51,412 bases of DNA from Actinacidiphila oryziradicis (lineage in GTDB: Bacteria; Actinomycetota; Actinomycetes; Streptomycetales; Streptomycetaceae): contig NZ_SUMC01000059.1 of NCBI RefSeq assembly GCF_005047355.1, forward strand, positions 1-51,412. The letters are read 5' to 3'. The position numbers and the translations under genes are program-made. A model generated the notes under the pieces. The model did no database searches. It was not told where the DNA came from and saw only the letters and a program-made list of their open reading frames with translations. Below, piece by piece: positions 20,265 through 28,743 of the stretch; the stretch's first letter is position 1, and the number at the start of each line of letters is the position of its first letter.

Positions 20265-20951
20265 GTGGGAGTCGGCGGCTACGAGGACATACAGCGGGAC
20301 CGGACCGGCCAGGCCGAGGCGTTCGACGCCATGGGCGACCGGTACGACGAGGCGTTCCCGCACAAGGACGGGCAGCTCGCGGCCGGCAAATGGCTCGCGG
20401 ACAGTCTGCCCGCCGGGTCGCGCGTGCTGGACCTCGGCTGCGGCACCGGCTTGCCCACAAGCCGTCAGCTGGCAGTCGCCGGACACCAGGTGACCGGCAT
20501 CGACCTGTCGGCGGGTATGCTCGCCCTGGCCCGTACACATGTGCCCAAGGCCTCCTTCCACCGGGTCGACATCGCCGACCTGCGGGTCGGTGGCCCCTAC
20601 GGACCACGAGGAAAGCACGACCTGGGCCGCTTCGACGGGGTAGCGGCCTTCTTCTCGCTGCTGATGCTGCCACGTACCGAGATCCCCTACGCTCTCGGCG
20701 CCGTGCACGACCTGCTCGTCCCGGGAGGACTGTTCGCCCTTTCGATGGTTGAAGCCGACATAGATGACTTCGCGATTCCGTTCCTTGGCAACACCGTCCG
20801 GGTATCGGGTTATCTACGAGACGAATTGCGACAGGTTGTGGCGGATGCGGGCTTCAAGGTGCTTGAGGAGGAGTCGTACGCCTACGCCCCGGCGAGCGCC
20901 GATGTGCCCCCGGAGGAGCAGCTCTTCCTGCACTGCAGACGAAGCGTCTGA
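20265..20951 (+). CDS. Class I SAM-dependent methyltransferase
   Basis: A 228-aa Rossmann methyltransferase. SAM motif I is VLDLGCGTGLPTSRQLA (about 63), motif II VTGIDLSAGMLALAR (about 85), then FHRVDIADL, GVAAFFSLLMLP and a motif III-like VHDLLVPGGLFALSMVEAD. The acceptor is unknown; the sequence resembles small-molecule methyltransferases of the UbiE/Tam type. The GTG start has AGGAGG at the right distance. The SpoIIE-type gene begins 51 bp later on the same strand, suggesting a shared transcript. Confidence 0.88.
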   Translation: MGVGGYEDIQRDRTGQAEAFDAMGDRYDEAFPHKDGQLAAGKWLADSLPAGSRVLDLGCGTGLPTSRQLAVAGHQVTGIDLSAGMLALARTHVPKASFHRVDIADLRVGGPYGPRGKHDLGRFDGVAAFFSLLMLPRTEIPYALGAVHDLLVPGGLFALSMVEADIDDFAIPFLGNTVRVSGYLRDELRQVVADAGFKVLEEESYAYAPASADVPPEEQLFLHCRRSV

Positions 20952-21002
20952 CACCGCGGCGGACGTCAGCGAGTACCCCGCCCTACGGATGGAACCACCA
21001 GC

Positions 21003-23456
21003 GTGAGCACGGAGCGCACCCCACAGCAGACCGCCGCACACACGGCAGCGGTCGGCCCGGCACGCCCTCCCGTGGAGGGCCCCGTCCCCGATCCCCGCAG
21101 CGGCTATCGACTGTCGGGCGGCCCGGCCGGGGCACCTGTGCCTGTGCCTGTGCCTGTGCCCGGCGAGGGCACCGCGGCGGTCCACACCACACCGACCACC
21201 CGCGCCGCCACAGTCACCCCGGGCAGTGACCCCGCACAGGCCCTGTCCGCCGGCCCGTCCGCCGGCGGACGCGGTGCGGGGCGGCCGCGCCGCGTCCGCC
21301 GGGATCCGGGGGCGGCGGGATCGCCGTCGTCCGGCACCGAGGCCCCGGTCCGGGAACCAGGATCCGCGCGGCGCCGCCGCAAGCCGGATTCATCAGGCAC
21401 GGGGACCGCAGCGAAGCGAGGTGGCACCGCGCCACCACGCGGGACGGAGGCCGGGGTGCGGGACCGAGGAGCAGCTCAGGCCGCGGCGCAGCAGCCGCCC
21501 GCGGAGCCGGGGCGACGCAAACGCGCGCAGGACGCCGCGATGGTGAGCACGCCGCCCAAGGGCACCGCGGCAGCTCGGCGCGAACCGCGACCGGGCGAGG
21601 GCCCGGGGGAACACCCCGGCGACGGGGACACCGGTGGAGCGCAGCCGTTGAAGGCCGTCGGCCCGCAGACCGGCCGGGGCAAGGGCGGTCCGGAGACCGA
21701 GCGGCTGCGCTATGTGGGCGCCGCGACCCGGCGGATCGCCCGCGGCATAGACCTGGACGAGATCCTGCTCGGGCTGTGCCGGTCCGCCGTGCCGGCCTTC
21801 GCCGACGCGATCCTGGTCTATCTGCGGGACCCGCTGCCCGTGGGCGACGAGCGGCCCACCGGCCCGTTGATCCTGCGGCTGCGGCGTACCGACCGGGTGC
21901 CCGACGAGGCGCCGGAGCAGTCGGTCGCCGCCCTCGCGGCGGGCGAGACCGGCCGGGATATCCTGCTGCCGCTCCTGCCCTGCACGGAGGGGGACTTCGG
22001 CGGGGCCAACGAATCCATCGACGTACCCATGGACGGTGCGCTCGCCGAGGTGCTGCGCGGGGTCCGCCCGGTCTTCTCCGAGACCCCGCAGGCCGCCGCG
22101 GCGCTGCGCGAGCTTCTCGACAGCTGGCCGGACACATCGTCGCCGCCCGCCATGAGGACGTTAAACCTGCCGACCGGCCGCCGCGCGATCCTCGCCCCGC
22201 TCCGCGGCCGCCGCCGCGTGATCGGTGCCACCGTGCTGCTGCGCCGCCCGGAGCGGCCCGCGTTCGACCCGGAGGACCTGCTGGTCGCCGCCCAGTTGGC
22301 GACCCACACCGCGCTGGGCGTCGACAAGGCGGTGCTCTACGACCGCGAGGCTTACATCGCGGACTCGCTCCAGCGCGAGATGCTGCCCGACTCCCTCCCC
22401 CAGCCCACCGGCGTCCGGCTGGCCAGCCGCTATCTCCCCGCCGCCGAATCGGCCCGGGTCGGCGGCGACTGGTACGACGCCATCCCGCTGCCCGGCAGCC
22501 GGGTCGCTCTCGTCGTCGGCGACGTCATGGGCCACTCCATGACCTCCGCCGCGATCATGGGCCAGCTCCGCACCACCGTCCAGACCCTCGCCGGGCTCGA
22601 CCTCGCCCCCCAGGAGGTCCTCTACCACCTGGACGAGCAGGCCCAGCGGCTCGGCAGCGACCGCATGGCCACCTGCATCTACGCGGTCTACGACCCGATA
22701 GCGCACCGCGTCACCATCGCCAACGCCGGCCATCCGCCGCCGGTGCTCCTGCACGCCAACGGCCTCGCCGAGGTGCTCCGCGTCCCGCCGGGCGCGCCCA
22801 TCGGCGTCGGCGGCGTGCCCTTCGAAGCCGTGGAGCTCCCTGCCCCCGCCGGCGCCACTCTGCTCCTTTACACCGACGGCCTTGTCGAGTCCCGCACCCG
22901 GGACGTCTGGGGCGGCATCGACATGCTCCGCGAGCGCCTCACCGCCGCCGCCCAGGTGGTCTCCCCGCCACCACTCGAACCCTTGTGTGACGAGGTTCTC
23001 GACATCCTCGGCCCCGGCGACCGCGACGACGACATCGCGCTGCTGGCTGCCCGCTTCGACGGCATCGCCCCTCGCGATGTCGCCTACTGGTTCCTGGAGC
23101 CCCGCGCCCAGACCGTCGGCCGCGCCCGCCGCCTGGTGCGGCAGGCACTGCGCCGCTGGGACCTGGAGGCCCTGGAGGACTCGGTGGAGCTCCTGGTCAG
23201 CGAGGTCGTCACCAACGCCGTCCGGTACGCCGAACGGCCCATCACGCTGCGCCTGCTCCGCACCGACGTCCTGCGCTGCGAGGTCGGCGACGACGTCCCC
23301 ACCCTGCCCCGCATGCGGCACGCCCAGCCCCAGGACGAGGGCGGCCGGGGCCTGTACCTCGTCAACCGCATGGCCCAGCGTTGGAGCGCCACCCGCCTGA
23401 GCAGCGGCAAGGTCGTGTGGTTCGAGATGGCCATCCCCGGAGGCAGCCGCGGCTGA
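21003..23456 (+). CDS. SpoIIE-type PP2C phosphatase with GAF and anti-sigma-like HATPase domains
   Basis: An 817-aa signalling protein. Residues 1-230 are disordered, rich in Ala, Pro, Gly and Arg, with a VPVPVPVPG repeat. A GAF domain follows (about 235-450), then a PP2C/SpoIIE phosphatase (about 460-685) with metal motifs VGGDWYDAIPL, VGDVMGHSMTSAAIMG, TDGLVESRTRD and DDDIALL, and an HATPase_c domain (about 695-817; LLVSEVVTNAVRYAE, EGGRGLYLVNRMAQRW). In such Streptomyces proteins the phosphatase dephosphorylates anti-anti-sigma factors and the HATPase acts as an anti-sigma kinase. No partner STAS gene is adjacent. The N-terminal tail is much longer than in the core architecture. Confidence 0.92.
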   Translation: MSTERTPQQTAAHTAAVGPARPPVEGPVPDPRSGYRLSGGPAGAPVPVPVPVPGEGTAAVHTTPTTRAATVTPGSDPAQALSAGPSAGGRGAGRPRRVRRDPGAAGSPSSGTEAPVREPGSARRRRKPDSSGTGTAAKRGGTAPPRGTEAGVRDRGAAQAAAQQPPAEPGRRKRAQDAAMVSTPPKGTAAARREPRPGEGPGEHPGDGDTGGAQPLKAVGPQTGRGKGGPETERLRYVGAATRRIARGIDLDEILLGLCRSAVPAFADAILVYLRDPLPVGDERPTGPLILRLRRTDRVPDEAPEQSVAALAAGETGRDILLPLLPCTEGDFGGANESIDVPMDGALAEVLRGVRPVFSETPQAAAALRELLDSWPDTSSPPAMRTLNLPTGRRAILAPLRGRRRVIGATVLLRRPERPAFDPEDLLVAAQLATHTALGVDKAVLYDREAYIADSLQREMLPDSLPQPTGVRLASRYLPAAESARVGGDWYDAIPLPGSRVALVVGDVMGHSMTSAAIMGQLRTTVQTLAGLDLAPQEVLYHLDEQAQRLGSDRMATCIYAVYDPIAHRVTIANAGHPPPVLLHANGLAEVLRVPPGAPIGVGGVPFEAVELPAPAGATLLLYTDGLVESRTRDVWGGIDMLRERLTAAAQVVSPPPLEPLCDEVLDILGPGDRDDDIALLAARFDGIAPRDVAYWFLEPRAQTVGRARRLVRQALRRWDLEALEDSVELLVSEVVTNAVRYAERPITLRLLRTDVLRCEVGDDVPTLPRMRHAQPQDEGGRGLYLVNRMAQRWSATRLSSGKVVWFEMAIPGGSRG

Positions 23457-23969
23457 CGGGCGCCCCGCCTCAGCCCCGTCGCTCCGGGCAGCGCCGGCCG
23501 GTCGCCCGCCGGCCCTGGCAGGGCAGCCAGTTGAGGGGGCTCCCCAGCGCGTCGGGCGGCGGGTCCGTGCTGACGTGGATCTACGGGGCCTCATGCGTGA
23601 TCCGGCCGTCCCGGTCCACGAGTAGCCCCGGAGGGTCATCCGGTGCTGGTTACGGCAGTCCAGCCCCCCGGACAACAGGCGTCACCGCCCAGAGGCCCCA
23701 GAGGCCCCAGGAACCCCAGCCGACCTAGGGGGACCCCTGGCGACCCCCGGAGCCCCGAGCGGTCCCCTCAACCCCGTCCCCGGAACCACGCATGACGGGG
23801 ACGGCTTCGGGCAGGGGCCGAGGTGTACACGGTTCAGCGTTGGACTCAGTCCAAGCGGTTGCCCACGTGCCGACAGCGAGGTTGACTGCTTGAGTGGTCG
23901 CAGTGAACGACGACTGTCGGCCCAGAGCCCCCGACGGACTCTTCCAAGATCGACGGGAGGACAACTCGC
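23457..23969 (+). promoter_or_regulatory. Long intergenic and promoter region of the catalase gene
   Basis: A perfect 7-1-7 palindrome, TTGGACT-C-AGTCCAA, at 23840-23854 lies about 115 bp before the catalase start and is a candidate operator for a Fur/CatR/PerR-like peroxide regulator. Short direct repeats CCCCAGAGG/CCCCAGG occur at 23690-23725. No gene is evident in this stretch; AGATCGACGGGAGGACAAC just before 23970 is the ribosome site. Confidence 0.5.
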
Positions 23970-25424
23970 ATGAGTACCCCCACCCCCTACACCACGACCA
24001 ACGCAGGCATCCCGGTCGAGAGTGACGCCCATTCGCTCACGGTCGGTTCGGACGGCCCCGTACTTCTCCAGGACCACTACCTGATCGAGAAGATGGCCCA
24101 GTTCAATCGCGAACGGGTCCCCGAGCGGGTGGTACACGCCAAGGGATCAGGCGCGTACGGGACGTTCGAGGTCATCAACGACCTCAGCCAGTACACCAAG
24201 GCGGACCTCTTCCAGCCCGGCAAGCGGACGGAAATGCTGGCCCGCTTCTCGACGGTCGCCGGTGAGATGGGCTCACCCGACACCTGGCGCGACCCGCGTG
24301 GTTTCGCACTGAAGTTCTATACCGAGCTGGGCAACTACGACCTGGTCGGCAACAACACGCCGGTCTTCTTCGTACGTGACGCGATCAAGTTCCAGGACTT
24401 CATCCGCAGCCAGAAGCGGCGCCCCGACAACGGCCTGCGCGACAACGACATGCAGTGGGACTTCTGGACCCTGTCTCCGGAGTCTGCGCACATGGTCACC
24501 TGGCTGATGGGCGACCGCGGCATCCCCAAGTCGTACCGGCACATGAACGGCTACGGCTCCCACACCTATATGTGGGTGAATGGCGGCGGCGAGAAGTTCT
24601 GGGTCAAGTACCACTTCAAGACCGACCAGGGTGTCGACTTCCTCACCCAGGCCGACGCCGACGCCCTGGCCGGCGAGGACGCCGACCTGCACCGCCGTGA
24701 CCTGTACGGCTCGATCGCACGCGGCGAGTACCCGTCGTGGACCCTGAAGGTGCAGATCATGCCCTTCGACGACGCGGCGGACTACCGGTTCAACCCCTTC
24801 GACCTCACCAAGGTGTGGCCGCACGGCGACTACCCGCTGATCGAGCTCGGCAGGATGACGCTCAACAGGAACCCGGAGGACTACTTCGTCCACATCGAGC
24901 AGGCCGCCTTCGAGCCCAACAACATGGTGCCCGGCATCGGCCCCTCCCCCGACAAGATGCTGCTCGGCCGGCTCTTCTCGTACGCCGACACGCACCGCTA
25001 CCGGATCGGCCCCAACTACGCGCAGCTGCCGCCGAACCGCCCGCACGTCCCGGTGCACTCCTACGCCAAGGACGGCCCGATGCGCTACGAGCCCGCCCGG
25101 GTCGCCAGGCCGTACGCGCCCAACTCCTACGGGGGCCCGGCCGCCGACATCGACCGCTTCGGCGAACCGGCCGGCTGGGAAACCGCGGGCAACATGGTGC
25201 GCGAGCCGTACAAGCTGCACCGCGAGGACGACGACTGGGGCCAGGCCGGCACCCAGGTGCGCGATGTCCTGGACGACGCTGCCCGCGCGCGGCTGGTCAC
25301 CAATGTCTCGGGGCACCTCAAGAACGGGGTGAGCGCCCCCGTGCTGCAGCGTGCCCTGCAGTACTGGCGCAACATCGACAAGGAGATCGGCGACCGCATC
25401 GCCAACGCCGTCAACGGCGGCTGA
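23970..25424 (+). CDS. katA: Monofunctional heme catalase
   Basis: A 484-aa small-subunit (clade 3 size) catalase that dismutates hydrogen peroxide in the cytosol. The active-site histidine is H56 in RVVHAKGSGAYG, the distal Asn is in VGNNTPVFFVRDAIKFQDF, and the proximal heme tyrosine is in RLFSYADTHRYRIGPNY (about 338). Signatures such as MQWDFWTLSPESAHMVTWLMGDRGIPKSYRHMNG are intact, so the enzyme should be active. It stands alone; a palindrome upstream suggests peroxide control, and a PadR gene follows independently. Confidence 0.96.
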   Translation: MSTPTPYTTTNAGIPVESDAHSLTVGSDGPVLLQDHYLIEKMAQFNRERVPERVVHAKGSGAYGTFEVINDLSQYTKADLFQPGKRTEMLARFSTVAGEMGSPDTWRDPRGFALKFYTELGNYDLVGNNTPVFFVRDAIKFQDFIRSQKRRPDNGLRDNDMQWDFWTLSPESAHMVTWLMGDRGIPKSYRHMNGYGSHTYMWVNGGGEKFWVKYHFKTDQGVDFLTQADADALAGEDADLHRRDLYGSIARGEYPSWTLKVQIMPFDDAADYRFNPFDLTKVWPHGDYPLIELGRMTLNRNPEDYFVHIEQAAFEPNNMVPGIGPSPDKMLLGRLFSYADTHRYRIGPNYAQLPPNRPHVPVHSYAKDGPMRYEPARVARPYAPNSYGGPAADIDRFGEPAGWETAGNMVREPYKLHREDDDWGQAGTQVRDVLDDAARARLVTNVSGHLKNGVSAPVLQRALQYWRNIDKEIGDRIANAVNGG

Positions 25425-25475
25425 TCCGGCCGCTCCCGGCTCCTGCGCCGCCTCCGGCCCTTCCGTGAAGCGCAG

Positions 25476-25517
25476 CAGCCCCGGAACACGTGACTTCGGT
25501 CCCGTGCGCCGGGGCTG
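25476..25517 (+). terminator. Hairpin after the catalase gene
   Basis: CAGCCCCGG (25476-25484) pairs with CCGGGGCTG (25509-25517); further pairs (AACACG/CGTGCG) form inside. Confidence 0.5.
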
Positions 25518-25530
25518 CCGTTCAGTCATC

Positions 25531-25547
25531 TATACACTTGATGTATA
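25531..25547 (+). promoter_or_regulatory. 6-5-6 palindrome in the padR promoter
   Basis: TATACA-CTTGA-TGTATA is a perfect, unusually AT-rich palindrome 22 bp before the padR start. It fits an autoregulatory PadR operator that overlaps the -10 region. Confidence 0.6.
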
Positions 25548-25569
25548 CGCGTGATGCAGACTCTTCCCC

Positions 25570-26094
25570 ATGCCAATCGGCCACACCCTGCTCGGGCTCC
25601 TGGAGTCCGGCCCACGCCATGGCTACGACCTCAAGCGGGCCTTCGACGAACGCTTCGGACACGACCGCCCCCTGCACTACGGGCAGGTGTACTCGACCAT
25701 GGCGCGCCTTCTGAAGCACGGCCTCGTCGAAGTCGAGGGCATCGAGCCCGGCGAAGGCCCCGAGCGCAAGCGCTACGCCATCACCGAGGCCGGCGTCACC
25801 GACGTCGGGCAGTGGCTGGCGCAGCCCGAGAAGCCGGAACCGTACCTCCAGAGCACCCTGTACACCAAGGTCGTGCTCGCGCTGCTCACCCACCGCAGCG
25901 CCGCCGACCTGCTCGACACCCAGCGCTCCGAACACCTGCGCCTCATGCGCGACCTCACCCGCCGCAAGCGCGACGGCGACCTCACCGACCAGCTCATCTG
26001 CGACCACGCGCTCTTCCACCTGGAGGCGGACCTGCGCTGGCTGGAGCTGACCGCCGCCCGTCTGGACCAGTTGGCGGCAGAGGTAAGGAAATGA
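25570..26094 (+). CDS. PadR-family transcriptional regulator
   Basis: A 174-aa PadR protein: an N-terminal winged helix (LLGLLESGPRHGYDLKRAFDERFG, HYGQVYSTMARLLKHGLVEVEG, PERKRYAITEAGV) and a Vir_act_alpha_C-type C-terminal helical dimerisation domain (about 95-174). PadR proteins usually repress their own gene plus an adjacent transporter or detoxification operon. Here nothing co-directional follows: the sequence after the stop overlaps ATGA but reads MTGA then TAG, and a MITE-like element lies 11 bp downstream. The target is therefore unknown, perhaps an ABC operon lost from this locus. Confidence 0.92.
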   Translation: MPIGHTLLGLLESGPRHGYDLKRAFDERFGHDRPLHYGQVYSTMARLLKHGLVEVEGIEPGEGPERKRYAITEAGVTDVGQWLAQPEKPEPYLQSTLYTKVVLALLTHRSAADLLDTQRSEHLRLMRDLTRRKRDGDLTDQLICDHALFHLEADLRWLELTAARLDQLAAEVRK

Positions 26095-26105
26095 CCGGGG
26101 CTTAG

Positions 26106-26260
26106 TTGAGATTTAACCTCGCGATTCGAACGGCACTGACCAGCACTTGTTGCCGCACGGGAAGCCCTCCGAAGCGATCAAACAACCGGACATAAGCTCG
26201 CATGTCGGGCCGCTCGGGTCGGTTGGGGGGCCGTGTTCGAGTGGCGAGGTTAGATGTCAA
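26106..26260. mobile_element. 155-bp MITE-like element with imperfect 26-bp terminal inverted repeats and 6-bp target duplication
   Basis: The left end (26106-26131, beginning TTGAGATTTAACCTCGC) and the right end (26235-26260, ending GCGAGGTTAGATGTCAA) are inverted repeats matching at 22 of 26 positions. GCTTAG lies directly outside both ends (26100-26105 and 26261-26266), a perfect 6-bp target site duplication. The inside holds only a short minus-strand frame ending LFDRFGGLPVRQQVLVSAVRIARL, possibly a scrap of a parent transposase or chance. It cannot move without a transposase supplied in trans. It sits in the convergent gap after padR. Confidence 0.75.
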
Positions 26261-26298
26261 GCTTAGAGGCCGCGCGAATAGGTGGGGTGGAGGAAGGT

Positions 26299-26360
26299 GG
26301 GGGCACCTCCTGGGGGCACCTCCCGGCCGAAGGCTGGGGGAGGTAGCTGGGGGAGGGGCG
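26299..26360. repeat. Streptomyces-type repetitive extragenic palindrome
   Basis: GGGGGCACCTCC is repeated in tandem and followed by CCGGCCGAAGGCTGGGGGAG, forming an imperfect stem ACCTCCC...GGGAGGT. Sequences of this type recur, as I recall, in intergenic regions of many Streptomyces genomes. Confidence 0.55.
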
Positions 26361-26392
26361 AGGGGCAAGTCTGGCAAGGCGGAGGGCCGGCG

Positions 26393-26449
26393 CTGTCCGA
26401 AATCGCCGGACAGGCTGGGCCTTGGAGCCACTCCGGCGATTTCGGACAG
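26393..26449. terminator. 18-bp perfect inverted repeat in convergent gap
   Basis: CTGTCCGAAATCGCCGGA (26393-26410) is inverted exactly at 26432-26449 with a 21-nt spacer. It lies 45 bp from the stop of the exporter gene and probably ends transcription from both sides. Confidence 0.6.
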
Positions 26450-26493
26450 TCCGCGGCCGTGAGGTTTCGGGGCCCGCACGAGCGGCCACCGCG

Positions 26494-27915
26494 TCAGCCG
26501 GCGCTCCCCCGCGGACCTTCCGGACCTCTCGGCCCTGCCGGCTTCTCCGGCCCCTGGACCCGTTCCCGCGACACGCCCGAGGCGTCGACGGGCGCGGTCT
26601 CTGTGTCCGCCACCCCGTGCGTCCCGGGTGTGTCGGGTGCCTTGGCCGGGCCGGAAGTATCGGGCGCGTCGCCCAGCTCCGCCATCTCGGCCTCATGCCC
26701 ATAGGACCGCAGATAGCCGATCACCGTATTCGCCACCGCTGCCAGGGGTACGGCGACGACCGCCCCGCCGATGCCCGCGACCAGCGACCCGGCGGCCACC
26801 GACAGCACAACGGCGAGCGGATGCACCTTCACCGCCCGCCCGAGGATGAACGGCTGGAGGACATGCCCCTCGATCTGCTGCACCAGAAGCACCACGCCCA
26901 GCACCGCCAGCGCGGTGACCGGGCCCTGCGTCACCAGCGCCACGATCACCGCGACCACCCCGGAGGCGACCGCGCCGACCAACGGCACAAAGGCGGCCAG
27001 GAAGATGACGACGGCGAGCGGCACCGCCATCGGGACACCGAGGGCGAAGATGCCGGCGCCGATGAAGACCGCGTCGATGAGGGCCACTATCACCGTGCCG
27101 CGCACATATAGCGTCAGCGTCCGCCAGGCGCGCGGACCGGCGCCGCCGAGGGCGCCGCGGGCGGCCTGGGGGAAGAGCCGAAGGCACCAGTTCCAGATGT
27201 TGTTGCCGTCGTAGAGCAGGAAGAGGGTGCTGAACATCGCCAGCAGGATCCCGGTCAGCAGCTCGACGACCCAGGTGACGCCCTGCAGTCCGGCGTCGGT
27301 GAGTGCCTTGGAGTTGGAGCCGATCGCGTCCTGGAGGTTCTTGGCGATCTGGTTGATCTGGGCGTCGGTGACATGGAACGGGCTGTTGAGCAGCCACTTT
27401 TTCAGCTCGGCGACACCGTCCTGGAGGCTGCTGGAGAGATTGTCGATGTTCTCCATCACCTGCCAGACCACAAACCAGCCGACCAGGCCCATCACTATGA
27501 ACCCGCCGACGAACGTGATGGCCGTCGCCAGCCCGCGCGGTACCCCGGCCCGCTTCAGCCGCGCCACGAAGGGTTGCAGCAGGGCCGTGATGAGCAGCGC
27601 CGCCACAAAGGCCAGCACCACCAGCTGGATGGTGCCGATCACCTTCATCAGCACCCACACGGTGCCGGCCAGGATGAGCAGCCGCCAGCCGATCTCGGCG
27701 GCGACTCGCATGCTGTACGGCACCACGGCACCCGCGTCCGCCGGGCGGGCGGTGGCCCGCGGCAACGCTTGCACGGCAGGCGGATCCGGCCTGACCTCAC
27801 GCTCCTCGGCCGCCCGTGCGGCAGCGGCGGCGGCTCTCCGCCGCTCCTCCAGGCGCACCGCGATCGCCGCCAGCCCGGCAGCAAGCCCGGCGCCCAGCCG
27901 ACGCTTCTCCGACAT
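26494..27915 (-). CDS. AI-2E family transporter (YdiK/PerM-type)
   Basis: A 473-aa inner-membrane protein. After a charged, Ala/Arg-rich cytosolic start of about 80 aa come the typical helices: WRLLILAGTVWVLMKVIG, LVVLAFVAALLITALLQPF, FVGGFIVMGLVGWFVVW, then a periplasmic-type helical segment (LQDGVAELKKWLLN), VVELLTGILLAMFSTLFLLYDG, and the C-terminal core VPLAVVIFLAAFVPLVGAVASG with the family motif EGHVLQPFILGRAVKVHPLAVV. The tail is a Pro/Gly/Glu-rich extension of about 75 aa. The family exports small molecules or Na+; the substrate here is unknown. Confidence 0.9.
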   Translation of the reverse strand: MSEKRRLGAGLAAGLAAIAVRLEERRRAAAAAARAAEEREVRPDPPAVQALPRATARPADAGAVVPYSMRVAAEIGWRLLILAGTVWVLMKVIGTIQLVVLAFVAALLITALLQPFVARLKRAGVPRGLATAITFVGGFIVMGLVGWFVVWQVMENIDNLSSSLQDGVAELKKWLLNSPFHVTDAQINQIAKNLQDAIGSNSKALTDAGLQGVTWVVELLTGILLAMFSTLFLLYDGNNIWNWCLRLFPQAARGALGGAGPRAWRTLTLYVRGTVIVALIDAVFIGAGIFALGVPMAVPLAVVIFLAAFVPLVGAVASGVVAVIVALVTQGPVTALAVLGVVLLVQQIEGHVLQPFILGRAVKVHPLAVVLSVAAGSLVAGIGGAVVAVPLAAVANTVIGYLRSYGHEAEMAELGDAPDTSGPAKAPDTPGTHGVADTETAPVDASGVSRERVQGPEKPAGPRGPEGPRGSAG

Positions 27916-27987
27916 CGTCTCCCAGCCCCCCTGTCCAACACCTGTGAGGGGATCGACGTTACCCGGGGCCCCTCTTGGGGGTGCGCA

Positions 27988-28017
27988 CAGCCCCCGGCCT
28001 GTACGGACCGGGGGCTG
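27988..28017 (-). terminator. Terminator of the transglycosylase gene
   Basis: CAGCCCCCGG and CCGGGGGCTG form a perfect 10-bp stem with a 10-nt loop, 34 nt after the stop of the minus-strand gene at 28051. Confidence 0.7.
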
Positions 28018-28050
28018 CGGGAAAAGCCGTGGCTGCTTAGGAATGTGCCG

Positions 28051-28743
28051 CTAGTACCAGCTGTTGGCCTGCCAGAACGACCAGGCGCCGCATGGGCTGT
28101 TGTACCGGCTGTCCATGTAGCTCAGGCCCCACTTGATCTGCGTGCCCGGGTTGGTCTGCCAGTCGGCGCCGGCGGAAGCCATCTTCGATCCGGGCAGGGC
28201 CTGCACGAGGCCGTAGGCGCCGGAGCCGGCGTTGACCGCCCTGTAGTCCCAGCCGCTCTCGTGGGACACGATGTTCGAGAAGCACTGGTACTGGGTGGAG
28301 TCGCCGATGATCGACTGCGCCATGGCCTGGATCTGGGCGACAGTGTACGAGCTCTGCTGCACAAGGCTCGTGCGAGCCGCAGACCGGGACGCTGCCAACT
28401 TGGCCGCCGCCGCCCGATCCGCCTTTAGCTTGGCGGCCGCGTCTTCCGCTGCTTTCTTCTTCGCAGCGGCGTCCTTGGCGGCCTGCTTGCGGGCTGCCTC
28501 CTCGACGGCCTTCCTCGCGGTGGCGTCTGCGGCGTCGGACTGTGCCTGCACCTGCTGCGTCAGCGAAGCCTGCTGCACTTCCTGTCCAGCGGGTATGTCC
28601 GCCAGGACGGTAGTCGCGTTGGCAGCTTCGACCGGCTGAGCAGATGCCTGCTCGCTACCCGAGGCCACGCCGACGACGGCGCCCACTGTGGTGACCGCAG
28701 TGGCCGAAGCCACCGCGAATCCCCGGACCGAGATCCGGCTCAC
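28051..28743 (-). CDS. Secreted lytic transglycosylase-like (SLT) protein
   Basis: A 230-aa exported protein. A Sec signal peptide (SRISVRGFAVASATAVTTVGAVVGVASGSEQASA) is followed by an Ala/Lys-rich coiled coil (about 80-135) and a C-terminal SLT/goose-lysozyme-like domain of about 75 aa: IGDSTQYQCFSNIVSHESGWDYRAVN, GAYGLVQALPGSKMASAGADWQTNPGTQIKWGLSYMDSRY. The Glu in SHESGW is the catalytic acid. Two Cys probably form a disulfide. It cleaves peptidoglycan in the wall, like the actinobacterial Rpf-type muralytic proteins. GTG 28743 is chosen because GGAAGG lies 5 nt upstream; ATG 28761 is an alternative. A long structured leader precedes it. Confidence 0.87.
   Translation of the reverse strand: MSRISVRGFAVASATAVTTVGAVVGVASGSEQASAQPVEAANATTVLADIPAGQEVQQASLTQQVQAQSDAADATARKAVEEAARKQAAKDAAAKKKAAEDAAAKLKADRAAAAKLAASRSAARTSLVQQSSYTVAQIQAMAQSIIGDSTQYQCFSNIVSHESGWDYRAVNAGSGAYGLVQALPGSKMASAGADWQTNPGTQIKWGLSYMDSRYNSPCGAWSFWQANSWY

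Noticed and set aside
21776..22990. Long plus-strand frames inside the SpoIIE-type gene and similar long frames opposite fumA, katA and the Tad genes
   Set aside because: They are GC-rich shadow frames with Arg/Ala/Pro-dominated products and no family features; the real frames show clear domains.
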